From positions 25,452,684-25,516,683 of the forward strand of contig OZ035961.1 in NCBI GenBank assembly GCA_964034945.1: a DNA stretch of 64,000 nucleotides. Reading direction: 5' to 3'. Under the pieces are notes generated by a model. The model was not told the origin of the DNA and ran no database searches. It worked only from the letters and a program-made list of their open reading frames with translations. Origin of the DNA: Chrysopilus asiliformis. Its lineage: Eukaryota; Arthropoda; Insecta; Diptera; Rhagionidae. The translations under genes and the position numbers were made by a program. This document shows, in pieces, positions 21,893 to 33,786 of the stretch (position 1 is its first letter; each line of letters begins with the position of its first letter).

Positions 21893-22805
21893 ATTAAAAA
21901 AACTTTTCGATCGACTCTATGCTGTCTAGTTTTTTTTTAAATTATCTAACGTTATTTTTGTAACGTTTTCACACGTTACTATCTGCCTGTCCATGAAAAA
22001 TTGAAGAATTGAGATTTTTCGATTCGTTTTTCAAAAAATGTAAGTTCAAGTTCAAGAGTAGGTAAATGCGGTTCATTCTTGTATAAATAGAACAAAATTT
22101 ATTTTTGGAAATTTTGAGTCATACACAATAAGTAGCTTTTCACATGTTTTCTCCTAATTTTTCTCACAATCACCACATCTCTATAATGTTATCCGCTAAT
22201 AGAAACATAAAATGCTGCCAAGTTTTGCATTTTTTTTCTACGAATATTTACCTGTGTGTCTGTCAGTAGATCTGATCATGAATTTTAGTAATTCTCTGGT
22301 CTTTGATAATGACTTTATCAATTTGCTAATATTTTCTACAAATTATGCAACAACTGTTCAAATATTTGCAAATACTACTCGTGAATAGCGACAAAACGGC
22401 CGGCGATTGACTCGCATTTTTCAGTTTTGGAGGCCGTCAAGTTCAAGTGAGTTCAAATCTTGTGCAAATATAAAATTTAATGTCTATAAACACAAAAAAT
22501 AACGCTATGGTTTCTATTTCGTTGGAAGAATTAGCTTTAAATTTTTTTTATTTTGTAGTGTTTTTGAACTTTTCTTATTTTAAAGTATAGGTAGACGCAG
22601 AAATTTTTGTACGTTTTCGATCTATTTTCAAAGTAAATACAATTTTGAAATGAAGTTAGCCGCAATCGGCTGGACACAAGTCTTTTAGATTAGCACATAA
22701 ATCTTTAAAATAAATGTATCTGTATCGTAAGTTTTTGTATATCTTACAGATGGCATAATGTTAATCATTAGAAAAAAAATCAATATATTTGCGTCTATTT
22801 TTTAT
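21893..22805. other. No gene recognised
   Basis: AT-rich sequence. Around 21990-22060 a CTGCCTGTCC / AATTGAAGAATTGAG stretch may be a very old relative of the GTCY-plus-core repeats. Otherwise nothing. Confidence 0.4.
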
Positions 22806-22813
22806 GTCTAGAC

Positions 22814-24726
22814 CAGTGGTTCCCAAAGTGGTCCCTACGGACCCCCAGGGGTCCCCGGGATCATTCAGGGGGTCCGTGGAAAATTAAAATTGAGTTGGGG
22901 GTCCCTGAACAACGTCAGGGGGTCCGCGCAAGGTTTAATATGAAATAAAAAAATTGTGACACATTTTTACGTCCTAAGTAAAATATTTATAGTTAGACAT
23001 ATTGGGTTTTATTATTTAATATAATGCACCCTAAAAGTTATAGCTCACTATTTTATATTTTTGTTTAATTTGTTTACTTCTGCGAATAACCAAATCCGCG
23101 AATGTTTGGAATTACTGTATATTACTGTATTATTATATTCTGTTGTGAATTAATTTTTGAATTATTTATTTTTCTTGAAAAATTAATTGGTACAAAATAT
23201 GTGACATTTACATGAAATGTTATCCTCACATCTCAAATAATTAATTCAAAAGAGCGTTACATTGCAGCATTCAATTTTTATTATAATTAACAGTGGTTTG
23301 TTGCAAATAAAATTTTTGATATTGTAACGGTCCACGGGTAAGAAGTTGCAAGGACATTCGAGATCTGGCGTGAACGCTTCGAGAGAGAATGTTTGAGATC
23401 TGGGGGGATATTGCGGATCTCGAACAAACGCTAGTTCGATCGAGAAACCATGATTTGGTATTGCCTATCTCGATTTTGTGCTCGACATTGCATACCAATG
23501 TCTCGAAATTTAAGAGTAGTCGAAACAACATTTTTTTGCATAAATATCGCAAAATTCGCATTTCCAAAGAAAAAAAAGTGGGTGCTGGATTTTAAAAATA
23601 CCTAAAAACCACAAAAAAATGTTGTTTCGTAAGTAATAATTTTTTACTGAACGCACATAGAATAATACAAAATTCTGTTATTAGTGGTTTTTTTATAAAA
23701 CCCAAATAAATATTTAAAGGGTTTTGTAGCATACCACTTGAAAGAATTTATCCGCATAAAGCAAAAAAATGCGAAAAACTTAAAAATATAAAATGCATTT
23801 GAAATTTCCCAAAAATTTCCCTTGGGTTCGTTCGTTTTCTCGAATTTAATGCCTGATTGCTTATCTCGAAAATCGAGGGTTTCTGACATTTCTCTCGACC
23901 GATATTTCTCGAAAGGTCTTGTGCTTTCGAGACGGCAGTTGTCGGTTTTAAATTTTCAGCTCGTTTCTTTAAAAGCGGTAAGTTCTTCATAATAATGTTA
24001 AAAAAAAAGCATTGTCATAAGCATTGTGTTTTCTAGTAAAATGAGTGAAGAAAAAAAGAAAAAGACGCCGATTTTAACAAATAGAGAACAATAAATTTGA
24101 CAATATTTATGGAGCAACACTATTTCAAGCGGATTGCTGTTATATCTCAATGTTTTTTTTGTATTTGTTCATCGCTTTTCCTCGAATCATAAAAAAAATG
24201 TTCGGAAGAAACATTTTACTGAATAAAGTGGAACAATTAAATGCAACTTTTCACTTGAACACCACAAAAATAAATAAACATTATCTGTCAAAATATTTTC
24301 CTGGGGGAAATCTCGAAATTGTCATGTTCGAGATACGTAATTCCATTGTCTCTCGAAATCGAAGTTGCCTTTCGAATTCGCTGGTCTCGTTTTTCGAAAT
24401 CCGCAATGTCTCCCCAGCACACGAGAACGTTCGAGACCTCGTCCGAACATACAGGAACGTTGGCAAACGAGCCGCGAATATAAAAGTCCGCGTCTTCGGC
24501 GGAGATTCAATAAATACTTCTTCAACAAAATGTTTTAATTATATTTTATTTTTACATCACCATTTACCATTCAAGACATTAAAGTTAAATTTGTAATTTT
24601 TCTATTATGCATTTATGTAGTTTTTTACCCAGGGTCCGTGGGCAAGTTTTGACTATGAAAAGGGGTCCGTGGGCAAGTTTTGACTATGAAAGGGGTCCGT
24701 GGGCCAAAAAAGTTTGGGAACCACTG
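22814..24726. mobile_element. 1.9-kb hAT element without transposase
   Basis: A perfect 8-bp duplication GTCTAGAC (22806-22813 and 24727-24734) flanks the element. The ends share CAGTGGTTCCCAAA. GGTCC/GGGTCCGTGG-type subterminal repeats lie at both ends, including a tandem 33-bp unit at 24632-24713. No transposase frame survives. The middle is occupied by a long diverged inverted repeat (about 23330-24480), probably a secondary insertion. Confidence 0.85.
23330..24480. repeat. Long diverged inverted repeat inside the hAT
   Basis: About 23340-23515 and 24300-24470 match each other in opposite orientation. The pairs include TTCGAGATCTGG-type, ATTGCGGATYTCGAA and CTCGAAATT motifs, several rich in TCTCGA. 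The right arm also holds GCGAATATAAAAGTCCGCG and AATAAA, as a promoter-bearing terminal region might. Identity is only moderate. It could be two opposed terminal repeats of an old element. Frames at 23271-23595 and 24150-24596 are arm sequence. Confidence 0.5.
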
Positions 24727-24734
24727 GTCTAGAC

Positions 24735-25392
24735 AGTTGCGAATTTTTATTCGTAGAATCTATACGAGTATAACGCAATGATGTCGGTTAGCCGAGATCC
24801 ATATACGTATAAATGTATATATAAAATATATTTTTTTTTGGAGAAAACACTCAAGGTTAAAACTATTTGGTGCGTGACATTTACCGATCATGATGATGAT
24901 GCAATATTAATATATAAAGATCATTAGTTACTTGATAGTCAGTCAGCAGTCATAAATTTATAGTCTACGATAATAATTTGATCTCATGTACGAGTATGAC
25001 AGGAATGCGCGTATTTGCCTGCAATTAGCTTAGCTAGATGAGGAATTTTGTCTTAAATATTTTTCCGGCTAGATCTCCAGACGATACACGTTCCGTTTAT
25101 TTCATTAAACGTACGACATCTATTCGTGTTGACGTCTAATGCATGTCGTCTACTGTTGATTATCTCGTTAAGTAAAATTGATCAAAATACACATATTCGC
25201 TAATGATAGAAACTATGAGATATGATCAAATAGCAAGGGTAATTTTGTCAAGATATTTCATTTGCAGCTAGCCAAGCTGCCAATTATATTGTTTAATAGA
25301 ATCAAATACTTGTGTAAATGTTCAAGAAAATAGGATAATGCAGACAGATTAAATGGAAACTCAAACTTCCTGAAATATGAATTTATCAGCTC
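24735..25392. other. No gene recognised
   Basis: AT-rich, with alternating TATA/ATAC stretches at about 24797-24835 and a short GATGATGATG run at 24890. No further features. Confidence 0.5.
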
Positions 25393-25400
25393 AGCATTCC

Positions 25401-25915
25401 TAGGGTGACCAGATATGCCTGAGTAAAAAACTGGAAAAAACTTTATGTTGAGTATTGCCTTTGTATGTGTATCAAACCCTTTCACATTTCTTTAATGGAT
25501 TTTTTATTTGTACATTATCAAATGCATTATCAATGCACAAATGTCCAAAAACCAAGTATAGTGCCACCAAGTCCTTACCGTCCGAACAAAAAGGCAGAAG
25601 TAGAGTACTTTAACACATAGATCGCAATGATTTCGTGATACTAAGGTAAAAACACACCTTAATCCACCTAACGATGGGATGATACTTTTCTTACATTATC
25701 TTTCCCGAAAATAGGAAAAATCGAGCCACTGTTTCTCTGCCTCTTTCTCATACAAATGTAAAAGATTTTTGCAGTTCCCTCGAAAACGAATCATTTTTTT
25801 CCAAAACTGATAGAGTTCTGTGAGACGATAACAGCCTTTTGTTCATTTGGCTTTTTGACAATAGTGGAAAAAATAGAAGACTTGTCGTCGAAAAATAGGA
25901 CATCTGGTCACCCTA
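25401..25915. mobile_element. Non-autonomous hAT-like element, 515 bp
   Basis: The ends TAGGGTGACCAGAT and the inverted ATCTGGTCACCCTA pair exactly over 14 bp. Flanking 8-mers AGCATTCC (25393-25400) and AGCATTTC (25916-25923) differ at one base, consistent with an aged 8-bp target duplication. The interior is non-coding. Confidence 0.75.
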
Positions 25916-25965
25916 AGCATTTCGTAAATAATTTTATATAAGGGTAGGCATTTGTAAGTTTTTAA

Positions 25966-26094
25966 CAGGGATGGGAAACGTTATCGTAACTCAGCACCGG
26001 AAACGAACGGAGCATTCCGACCTGATCCGAAATTCTCAATTGGAGAATGTCGAATCGAATTGGTCCGTCCGGATTGATGCAACATATCTAAAGT
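25966..26094. repeat. Single hAT-like end
   Basis: CAGGGATGGGAAACGTTATC resembles a hAT terminus and is followed by CCGAACGGAG/CCGACCTGATCCG repeats. No partner end was found before the next element. Confidence 0.35.
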
Positions 26095-26580
26095 GGCCCC
26101 TAGACGTGCAATATTATGGTGCAATATTTCAATATTGTGCAATATATTGACCGTCTAGGGGTAATATTGAACGGTTGTGCAATATATTGAAGGAATCAAA
26201 ATGGGTTTGATTTTTATTGCACAATAAGGTTTTATTGTATAGTCTGAGGGCGATATTGCATAATATTGGCTCAGTATCGTATGAAATATCGCCGAGAGTA
26301 CACCTAACTATGGCGAAGAAAATCAATTGGTTAGCTTATTTTTAAGTCATTCTTTTTTTTAACCACTCCTTCAACCATCTGCGCTTTTTTTCAAACTTCT
26401 TTTTGAAGTTCACAGCCAGTGCAAGGGCTACACAACTAGCTTCAATGTCATTTAGAGACATGTTGACTGCTCACAAATCAAACGTAAAATCATTTATTGT
26501 GCAATAACATTGCATCGTCTACGGGCATGTCAATAATATTGTACAATATATTGCACAATAATATTGTACGTCTAGGGACC
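26095..26580. mobile_element. 486-bp MITE with CCCTAGACG TIRs
   Basis: GGCCCCTAGACGTGCAATAT at the left faces GGTCCCTAGACGTACAATAT (reverse complement of the right end). The similarity extends through ATTGTGCAATAT for about 33 bp. Further CAATATATTG and GTCTAGGGG copies lie inside. The ends resemble those of 2047-2472. No target duplication was found. Confidence 0.8.
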
Positions 26581-27236
26581 GCATAATAATAATAAATATA
26601 AAAACCTTTTGAATTTCATCATTGAAAGAAAGTTAAATTTTTATTTAATGAATGAGTTATTTTGTTTGCTGCAGAAAGGCAGGGCCGTACAAATCAAGAG
26701 CTCAGAAAGGACAAGACATTGAGATACTGTTTTTCATAACTTTCAATTAAAGGGCGTTTTTGACTTCAGTCTTCAAAAATTTAGCGCAATTTTTTCATAA
26801 TTTCTGCGTTTTTTTTAATAAAAAAATTGCCTGTAGCGCATTTCATCATACAATTTTTGTTGAGTTTTGAAGGGATTAGAAGGCTTTTTATCTTTTTATT
26901 TAGATAACCACAGAGATAACTTAAGGTAAATCTTCCCTCTGATCGGTTTTAAAACTTTTTTGAGCATACAAAAATTCATTTTTATCATTTTTTTGGAAAG
27001 AAAAAGGAACAGCAGATACAGGTAACTCCAGGAGCGACCATGGAGAAAGGGCAGCAATATCCTTTGTTTCGATCTTTGACAAAAAGGTATTTCTCCTTAG
27101 GATACATCAGTGCTTGCAGACCAATTTTTTTCATTGGCTGGTTGCGTTTTGAGTGATTGACGGTGGGTGTTGCATGGCAAAACCTTACATTTGTGGCAAA
27201 GAAAAAGTTTTTTGTGATTTAGATTAATTTCTTTAA
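26581..27236. other. No gene recognised
   Basis: AT-rich sequence with no supported feature. Confidence 0.5.
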
Positions 27237-27409
27237 GGCCCGTTTGCGCGTATTATTCTTAAAAAATTAAGTTGTGGTTAGCCTACTTAAACCGTAGAAA
27301 TTCTTCGACTTAAATTTTTTAAGTTGTACATAAGTTGCTAAGTTTTGTTGGTGCAAACGGCACTCAGTTGTACATAAGTTGCTAAGTTTTGTTGGTGCAA
27401 ACGGCACTA
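27237..27409. mobile_element. Small MITE-like element with an internal duplication
   Basis: GGCCCGTTTGCGC at the left and GGTGCAAACGGCAC at the right are inverted, with AAAAAATTAAGTTG / CTTAAATTTTTTAAG inside. The last 44 bp, including the terminal GTGCAAACGGCACT, are duplicated in tandem (27322-27365 and 27366-27409). A similar start (GCCCCGTTTGCACTTGCG) occurs alone at 12780. Confidence 0.55.
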
Positions 27410-28324
27410 TAGAATAGCTTGTTAAGTTCTTTTTTGGTTCGGTAATCAAAATGTTAATGCGGATTGACAAACCTAAAAAAACAAAAACAAAAACAAAATT
27501 CCAATCCGCTCTTATCCGAATCCGATCCAATCCAATCCGATCTGATTTTTAGTATTTTTAGATATATTTTTTCAAACAAATTTTAGATAGAAATGGATTT
27601 TGGTGTTTAAATTGGTTTTATTTTTCTTGTTTCTAAATCTCCAAAATAGCAGCATGAGTTTTGACTAATTAATTCAGAGTGTTTTTTAAAATTTCAGTTA
27701 AAAATGTTGAAAATTGCACGAGCTGCTACAGTAAAATATGTTTTCAAGAAAACCAAATTTTGACTTGAAAATTTTCAGATATCTTCATAGAATTTATAGA
27801 ATATTTTGATAATAAAATCGATTAAAAATCGATGAGGACGTATGTCGATGCGTTGTTTATTGTATAAAAATGTTGGTGGTCTAGCAATTTACTAAATTAA
27901 ATATGGGAGTTTGGTGTTTTCGTATTGCACAAACGGAGCTCAAACCGGTGCATTCTCTTCAACTTTACCTCTCAAAAAATGATTTTTAAGAATCAATTGA
28001 AAAATTCATGAATCCACACATAGAATGAAATGATACTGTAAAAACCACATTTTTGCAGGTAAACAAATTGCTTTTTGATTGTTATTTGTGATATTCCACA
28101 TTTTTTTCTTATCTCGAAATTCCCGAGGCTAATTTCTCGAGAATCGGAAAAACATATTGCCCGGGAATTCTCGAGAAATCGAGAAAAAGACTATACGTTG
28201 CCTTCAACCATCACACCTTGACGGTTACCTGGATTTTCGAGTATTAAATTGCCGAAAAACAATGGAAAACACATTTAAAAGTTGTCCTGCTACGGTTGAA
28301 TGTGGATAGAACGAATCAACGGTA
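27410..28324. other. No gene recognised
   Basis: AT-rich. Short simple runs (AACAAAAAC, CCGATCCAATCC) occur at 27480-27545, and a TCTCGAGAAT/ATTCTCGAGA inverted pair at about 28110-28190. Confidence 0.45.
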
Positions 28325-29470
28325 CACCCAGAGAAAAATCTCATTCAATCTGACGAAAATGCTACGTATAATTAACAAATATAGCGTCAATATACGTCCA
28401 ACACAACTTTGTGTTATCCTAACAAAATTGAGTTTGTTAATTTTACGTTGTCACGTTTTTCAGATGGTTACTGAAAAATCTATGTTATCTTAACAAAAAC
28501 AATACGTAAACTCAACACAACTTCTGTTATATTGCTCTTAACAAAATTTTGTGTTGTCTTAACAAAAATTCTTACGTCAATTTTACCTTGCAACTTTTGT
28601 GTAATGTTTGTTGTTTCAACACAAAAGTAGGTTTGTTGTACAGAATTTTGTGTTATGTGAACAAGATTTTCAGTAACATTGAAGAAAACACTGTGTTCAA
28701 CGTACACAACCCAGACGTGTAATGAACAAATTTTTGGTTCACATTACATATAATAACTACGTTAATACTACGTCAAATTTTGTTGCTTTTACATTTATAC
28801 CGTGTGGAAACTAGCATATAATCTGTGTTAGTTTTACACATAAAATATGTCTTTCATACACGGAAAAAACATATAGGAACCGTTCCACCAAAATCGCATG
28901 CTCCAGTGGGAAAAAAGGGAAAAAAGGGCATAAAAGGGCATATGGGAAAAAAGGACATAGTGGCCAAATATAGCAGTCATTCATATAAAAAAGTTGTAAC
29001 GGCTTCCAAATTTTAGGCAGGTTCAAGCTATATAAACTCCGAGTTCGCAAACCACGTGTGAATTATAATAGAAGAAAAAAAATCGACTTGAATTATTACG
29101 TGAAGTTTTGTTAGCTTTACTCGGAATTGTGTTATAGGTACATAGATAATATGTAACAGAGAGCTTCTTCATGTTTTTGATTATTTGTATCAACAACAAA
29201 CGATATTTGTAATTTTCACAACCTTTTGTGTTGTTACTACACAACTTATTTTCGATATACGATTTCTTTGGGTAAAAATTTAACACAAGCACTTTTGTTG
29301 GCTGCACATGTATGTACGTAAATCCTACATATTCTATGTTATTAGAATAACACAATTTTTCGTTCGGAGAACAGAACTTCTGTTATCTATACGTTTTTTC
29401 TTGTGTTAAAGTTCAACACAAAGTCTTTTGTTAATTTTACTAAGATTTTACTAAGATTTTTCTCTGGGTG
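28325..29470. mobile_element. 1.15-kb element with CACCCAGAGAAAAATCT ends
   Basis: The 17-bp inverted ends CACCCAGAGAAAAATCT are perfect and TA lies on both sides (28323-28324, 29471-29472). The interior is packed with variants of TTTTGTTAA and AACACAAA in both orientations, spaced some tens of bases apart. A GGGAAAAAAGGG stretch lies at 28908-28965. No transposase frame is visible. The class cannot be fixed from this alone. Confidence 0.8.
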
Positions 29471-29472
29471 TA

Positions 29473-30659
29473 GAATGACAAATTCCCTTGACGGTCAAAG
29501 AGTTTTTTCTTCCTTTAAGTTGATCGAAAATTCCTTTTCTCAGGGACGGATTACTCCTCTCTCCTGCTGGAAACCACAAAATCCTCCTACACTTCTATAA
29601 TCATTATTTAGATTTTTAAATCTTGTCAAAAAAATGAGACATTAAAAAATCTGAAGATTTTTTTCCATACAATGAATGGAATAATCAAAATTTATTATAG
29701 ATACAAAAATATAACGTGTAAAATGTTCATAAAAGGAAGGAAAAAGTAAATTTGTTAGCCCTAATTTGGTTACATGATGTCAATAAAATCAATAAAATCG
29801 TAATATCCCAAAGTAAAAAGCGAAAGCAACCGTTCGTATATTGTCGTAAAAAAAATATGTCACATTAAAAAATATGTCCCCTGAAACTCAAATCTTTGTA
29901 ATAAAATATTTATGTCGAGGCTTTATTTTTTCGATGAAATAATATCAAAATGATTACGGATTGTTTATAATGGGGTATTTGTACGAGTATATATGTACTT
30001 GAAAAAAGGATTTAATCAAAAAATTAATTAAATGGCGTTGGACAATTCACCATTGACACCCTCCTGTTCATTCCATGAACTCTAATTACACCTCCTGAAA
30101 CGAAAGTAAAACAATATTCCCATTAGGCTCTTTCGTGATATCCTGGAGGCGTTTACAGTGGGACTACGAAAACATAAAATTCATTTCTATGAAGCTGAAA
30201 GCTATGGTAACCATTCAAAGTATTTCCTTCCATATCCAATAAGAAAATGTCTAAAAATAAATGACACTGTGACAACAAAAAGGCAGTAAATGGATCAATG
30301 TTTCTTTACATTTAAATTAAGACGATGAATAACATTTTTATTTTGTTATTTTTCTTTTCAGAACAACAAACATTTCCGAAAAGGCATAAACTTTTTCATT
30401 GAATTAATTCAAGCATTTATAAAATAAGTAAATAATTGAATAATTAAAAAAAAAATAGTCGAAATAATGTGAATTTATTGGTGACACGATCGCTAATCAA
30501 GTAAAAGCCCTGATTATCGCATCGATACCAATCAAATTTAGTAAAATCAATATCCATTTCAGTAGAATTAGTTATGCGAAGAGAGGTTTTTTGTAGTTGT
30601 TGGAAGTATCTTAAATATTTCCCTTGTCTTGTATTTCTACTTTACTTCCTCACAGTTGT
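29473..30659. other. No gene recognised
   Basis: Strongly AT-rich, with no supported element or frame. Confidence 0.5.
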
Positions 30660-31110
30660 TTTTCTTCTTGGTACGAGATTTCACGTTAGCGCGGTATTAC
30701 AAACGGCAACTTTCGGGCTTACTTAAGCCGATTTTTGGGAGAAACGACTGAGGAGGGAAAAGTTGCCACTCGAAATCATGGCTTATCGACAATCTGCATA
30801 CATGCAAAGCGTGTGAACCGGTTTGGGAAAAGTAGTAGGCAGAAATCATTTTCGTTCTGACCGTCAGCAGGTAAAGATCGTGGGAAGTATATGAGCAGCA
30901 GCAATTTCAATGGTTTGAGTTCACACACACCCTTGTAAACTTGTGTAGCATATGCAAACAGGATTGGCTTATTTAAGCCACAAGTGTAAGCACATTGGCT
31001 TATTAAGCCCAAAAGTTGCCGGCTTAAATAAGCCCGAAAGTTGCTGTGTGTAATACCACGCTTAGAATCCGAGCCTAAGGTCGGGTACTTTACCACAAAG
31101 CCACGCAGCT
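30660..31110 (-). mobile_element. tRNA-derived SINE split by a MITE
   Basis: On the minus strand the sequence GCGTGGCTTTGTGGTAAAGT is an A-box-like tRNA 5' half. Further on, AGGCTCGGATTC leads into a MITE (30689-31061), beyond which CGTGAAATCTCGTACC resumes. Joining the two flanks across the TTA target site gives a tRNA-like head comparable to the SINE at 7098-7440. Because the MITE sits near the B box, the promoter of this copy is broken. The SINE body is short or degraded. Confidence 0.5.
30689..31061. mobile_element. 373-bp PIF-like MITE with TTA duplication
   Basis: The ends GCGCGGTATTACAAACGGCA and, reverse-complemented, GCGTGGTATTACACACAGCA continue as AACTTTCGGGCTTA for about 43 bp of inverted repeat. 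TTA flanks both ends (30686-30688, 31062-31064), matching the TWA preference of PIF/Harbinger elements. GGCTTATTTAAGCC-like palindromes recur inside. The frame 30776-31096 is not a gene. Confidence 0.8.
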
Positions 31111-31799
31111 GCTCGTCAGCTCTCTACAGACTGAATTTTCTTCCCGGAACCGCCTTGTAAAAGGACCAACGTAAATGTTTAATACACAAGTTTAGAAAAA
31201 ACATCCCTGATTGACGAATTCTTGGTATACACAAAAACGTTTTCAAATCAAGAAATCTCAGAAAATTTCTCACCCCTATTTTAATTAGTTTATGTTTTTC
31301 AACTAGCAACAGCGATAAATTTACAAGAAAAAGGAAACAAAGTTTGTATTTTATGAATATTACACTGGGAAACTGGTTTTCGTTTGTCGTTGTAAAAAAA
31401 ATAATAATTCTACTTCTACGAACACGGAAAATAACAAGTTCCTTCGAAAATGTTGATAAACGGATAATGTTCGTGTTTCAAATGGGCCAACAAATTCAGG
31501 CTATTTAGCAATAAATGTGAGTTAATTAGGCAATTTGTTTTCACGAAAAATAAATGATGAAATTTTATTTGATCATAATGTAGTGTATTTGGCAAGCCGC
31601 CGCAAGAAATGAATTGTGATAAATTTGAATGTAAATTGAATAAAATATCTTGACCAGATCATTTCCAAAATTATTAACCCCGATTGATAAAAAAAAGTCT
31701 CTAACACAATAACTATCATTTTAAATTATTGAATTTTCCTGTATTTAAGGAACCGTACAAGACTGTGGAAATTATTTTGCTAATAAAGTTTTCTTGATA
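31111..31799. other. No gene recognised
   Basis: AT-rich, with no supported feature. Confidence 0.5.
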
Positions 31800-32308
31800 C
31801 AAACATAACAAAAGCTATAATTGCCAATCTGGCAATTATTGAAAACCCGTATGGTGATTTAAGTGAACGGCGAACAGTTGTATCAAAATTCCTCTTTGAA
31901 GTCATACTTTTCAATAAGATTTTTAAAATTTTTTCCAATCGGATTTTGATGTATGGGAGTTTTATGTAGAATCATATCCTTAATAACTTTTGTTCTTGCA
32001 CTTTTTTGATAAGATGCACCGTTTTTGAGATATTCACAAAAAACGTTTTCTAATGGTCCATTTTTGCCCATGAACGAACTTAGCCTCGCATTTTACGAAA
32101 AACGAATCTGCGTAAAATTTCAAGTCTCTAGCTCAATCCGCGCGCCTGCAATCCGCGCCACAGACAGACGGACAGGCAAAAATCAATTATTTTTATCATT
32201 CTAAACACACTGGTGTAATTCATTTTTGTGTGTGATGACGGGATCTTGGCGTTACAAACGGTAAGGCAAAGTTAATATACCCCTTGGTTTCACCATACGG
32301 GTATAAAA
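31800..32308 (-). mobile_element. Family A HINE copy, minus orientation
   Basis: It runs from AACATAACAAAAGCTATAAT with the hairpin TTGCCAATCTGGCAA to CACCATACGGGTATAAAA. The microsatellite is reduced to GACAGACGGACAG (about 32161-32174). A short rearrangement follows ACCCGTATGGTGAT near the 3' hairpin, where ACGAATATC is replaced. It is non-coding. Confidence 0.8.
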
Positions 32309-32438
32309 ACTTCATGCAACATAAGAAAAAAGTCGAGAAACTTTGCTAGATTGGGTTTAGTACTTTCAATGGTAAAATCAATTCTGGCGTCATAAAAATG
32401 AAAAATCATTTTTACATTTCCGTGATGTTATACATATA

Positions 32439-32538
32439 CAGTAGAATCCCGATAATTCGTATTTCAAGGGACCAGCAAATTCATACGAATTAGCGGGATA
32501 TACGAATTATCGGGGTACGAATTATCGGGATTCTACTG
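32439..32538 (-). mobile_element. 100-bp pogo-like MITE, opposite orientation
   Basis: The ends are CAGTAGAATCCCGATAATTC, with flanking TA on both sides, and the interior is the reverse complement of 5091-5190 with only one or two changes. Two same-length, near-identical copies indicate a recently amplified family. Confidence 0.85.
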
Positions 32539-33349
32539 TATTTGTATTTATTTACTTTTAAATTGCACATATTAGAATCGATAAATAGACTGGATAAAAA
32601 GTTTAATTAGACCAACATGTTTAAAATGATAAGAATGACTGATAAGACGTTTGCCAACTTGCTAATTCAAACTCGCGTGTCAAGAAAAGTATTTTGAGTT
32701 TCCAAAAAGCCTATCTATGACCGATGCCGAACATTTTTTTTTACAATCAAACTTGAGCAACTTATCGGCATTTCCCAATAAATAAGTTTGGAAACCATAC
32801 ATGTTTAGAATTTTTTTATGAATTTTTTTACATGAAAGTTAAATTAAATCAACATAAAAACTCAATTATGTGACGGGAAATTTTGATTAGTTGTTTCGAA
32901 TATTTATATTTTCAATTAATAAATTGACTTTTGTATGCTTGCAAAATTTGAAGGACCGATCAGAGGGAAGAGAAATTCTTTCAGTTTTTGTTTTCATAAA
33001 TAAGCGGAAATTTACGCGACCAAATTTTTTTGTTCGGTTATTGATGATGTCCGCTTAACAGAAGGTGGAGAAAATGAATTTTATTTTTCAGGTATTTATT
33101 TACAATTCAATCTTCAGAATATAAATATCAGTCACATAGGTCAACAAATTTCAATTTTTTTAAAGTATTTTTTCTGTTTTCCTATGCTAAAAACATTTGG
33201 AAGTGTGTATATTCTAAAGACATTAGAAATCATCCTTACCAAATTTTGTTTTTATAGCCAGAGCAAATATTAAAAGAACGAGTAATTTTCTTTTACGATT
33301 TTCTCAGAAGCGACTGAATCGATTTTGTTAATTACAGTTTTATCGCTAA
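32539..33349. other. No gene recognised
   Basis: AT-rich, with no supported feature. Confidence 0.5.
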
Positions 33350-33662
33350 CTAGCTTGCATACCCGTCGTTGCCGGGTTAAGTTTTTTCGATTTTTTTAAT
33401 GGTTTATGTTGGAGCTAAACTTCAGGCCAATCGGTTAAGTAGTTTCCCCGCGAAAGAGTTACATAGCGCAAAAACTAAGTTTCGAGATGACTTTACCCCC
33501 TCCCCTCACTCCCCCACCCCTAGCGCTACTTTTTCGTATGTTGGAACCAGAACTACCACAGACACTCATGCCAAATTTCAAGTCGATCGGTTCAGCAGTG
33601 TTTTTGCGTGAAAGAGGAACAGCCAGACAGACACCAACTCATTTTTATATATTAGTATGATT
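33350..33662 (+). repeat. Family B repeat, compact copy
   Basis: It starts CTAGCTTGCATACCCGTCGT and GCCGGGTTAAG, holds one CGCGAAAGAGTTACATAGCG block and the CCCCTCCCC stretch, then CCAAATTTCAAGTCGATCGG and GAACAGCCAGACAGACACC. It ends CATTTTTATATATTAGTATGAT (22 bases, 33641-33662). The single-unit interior and intact ends make it a good reference for the family. The frame 33399-33611 is not a gene. Confidence 0.8.
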
Positions 33663-33786
33663 TGCTTAACAATCCGATTATTAGCAATAGGAATATTAAA
33701 TGTTTGTTTCACAAGATATTGACAGTTACTAATAGAATGCGTCCCGACTGAATATTTTTTTAAATAATATAAATATTTTTAAAATA

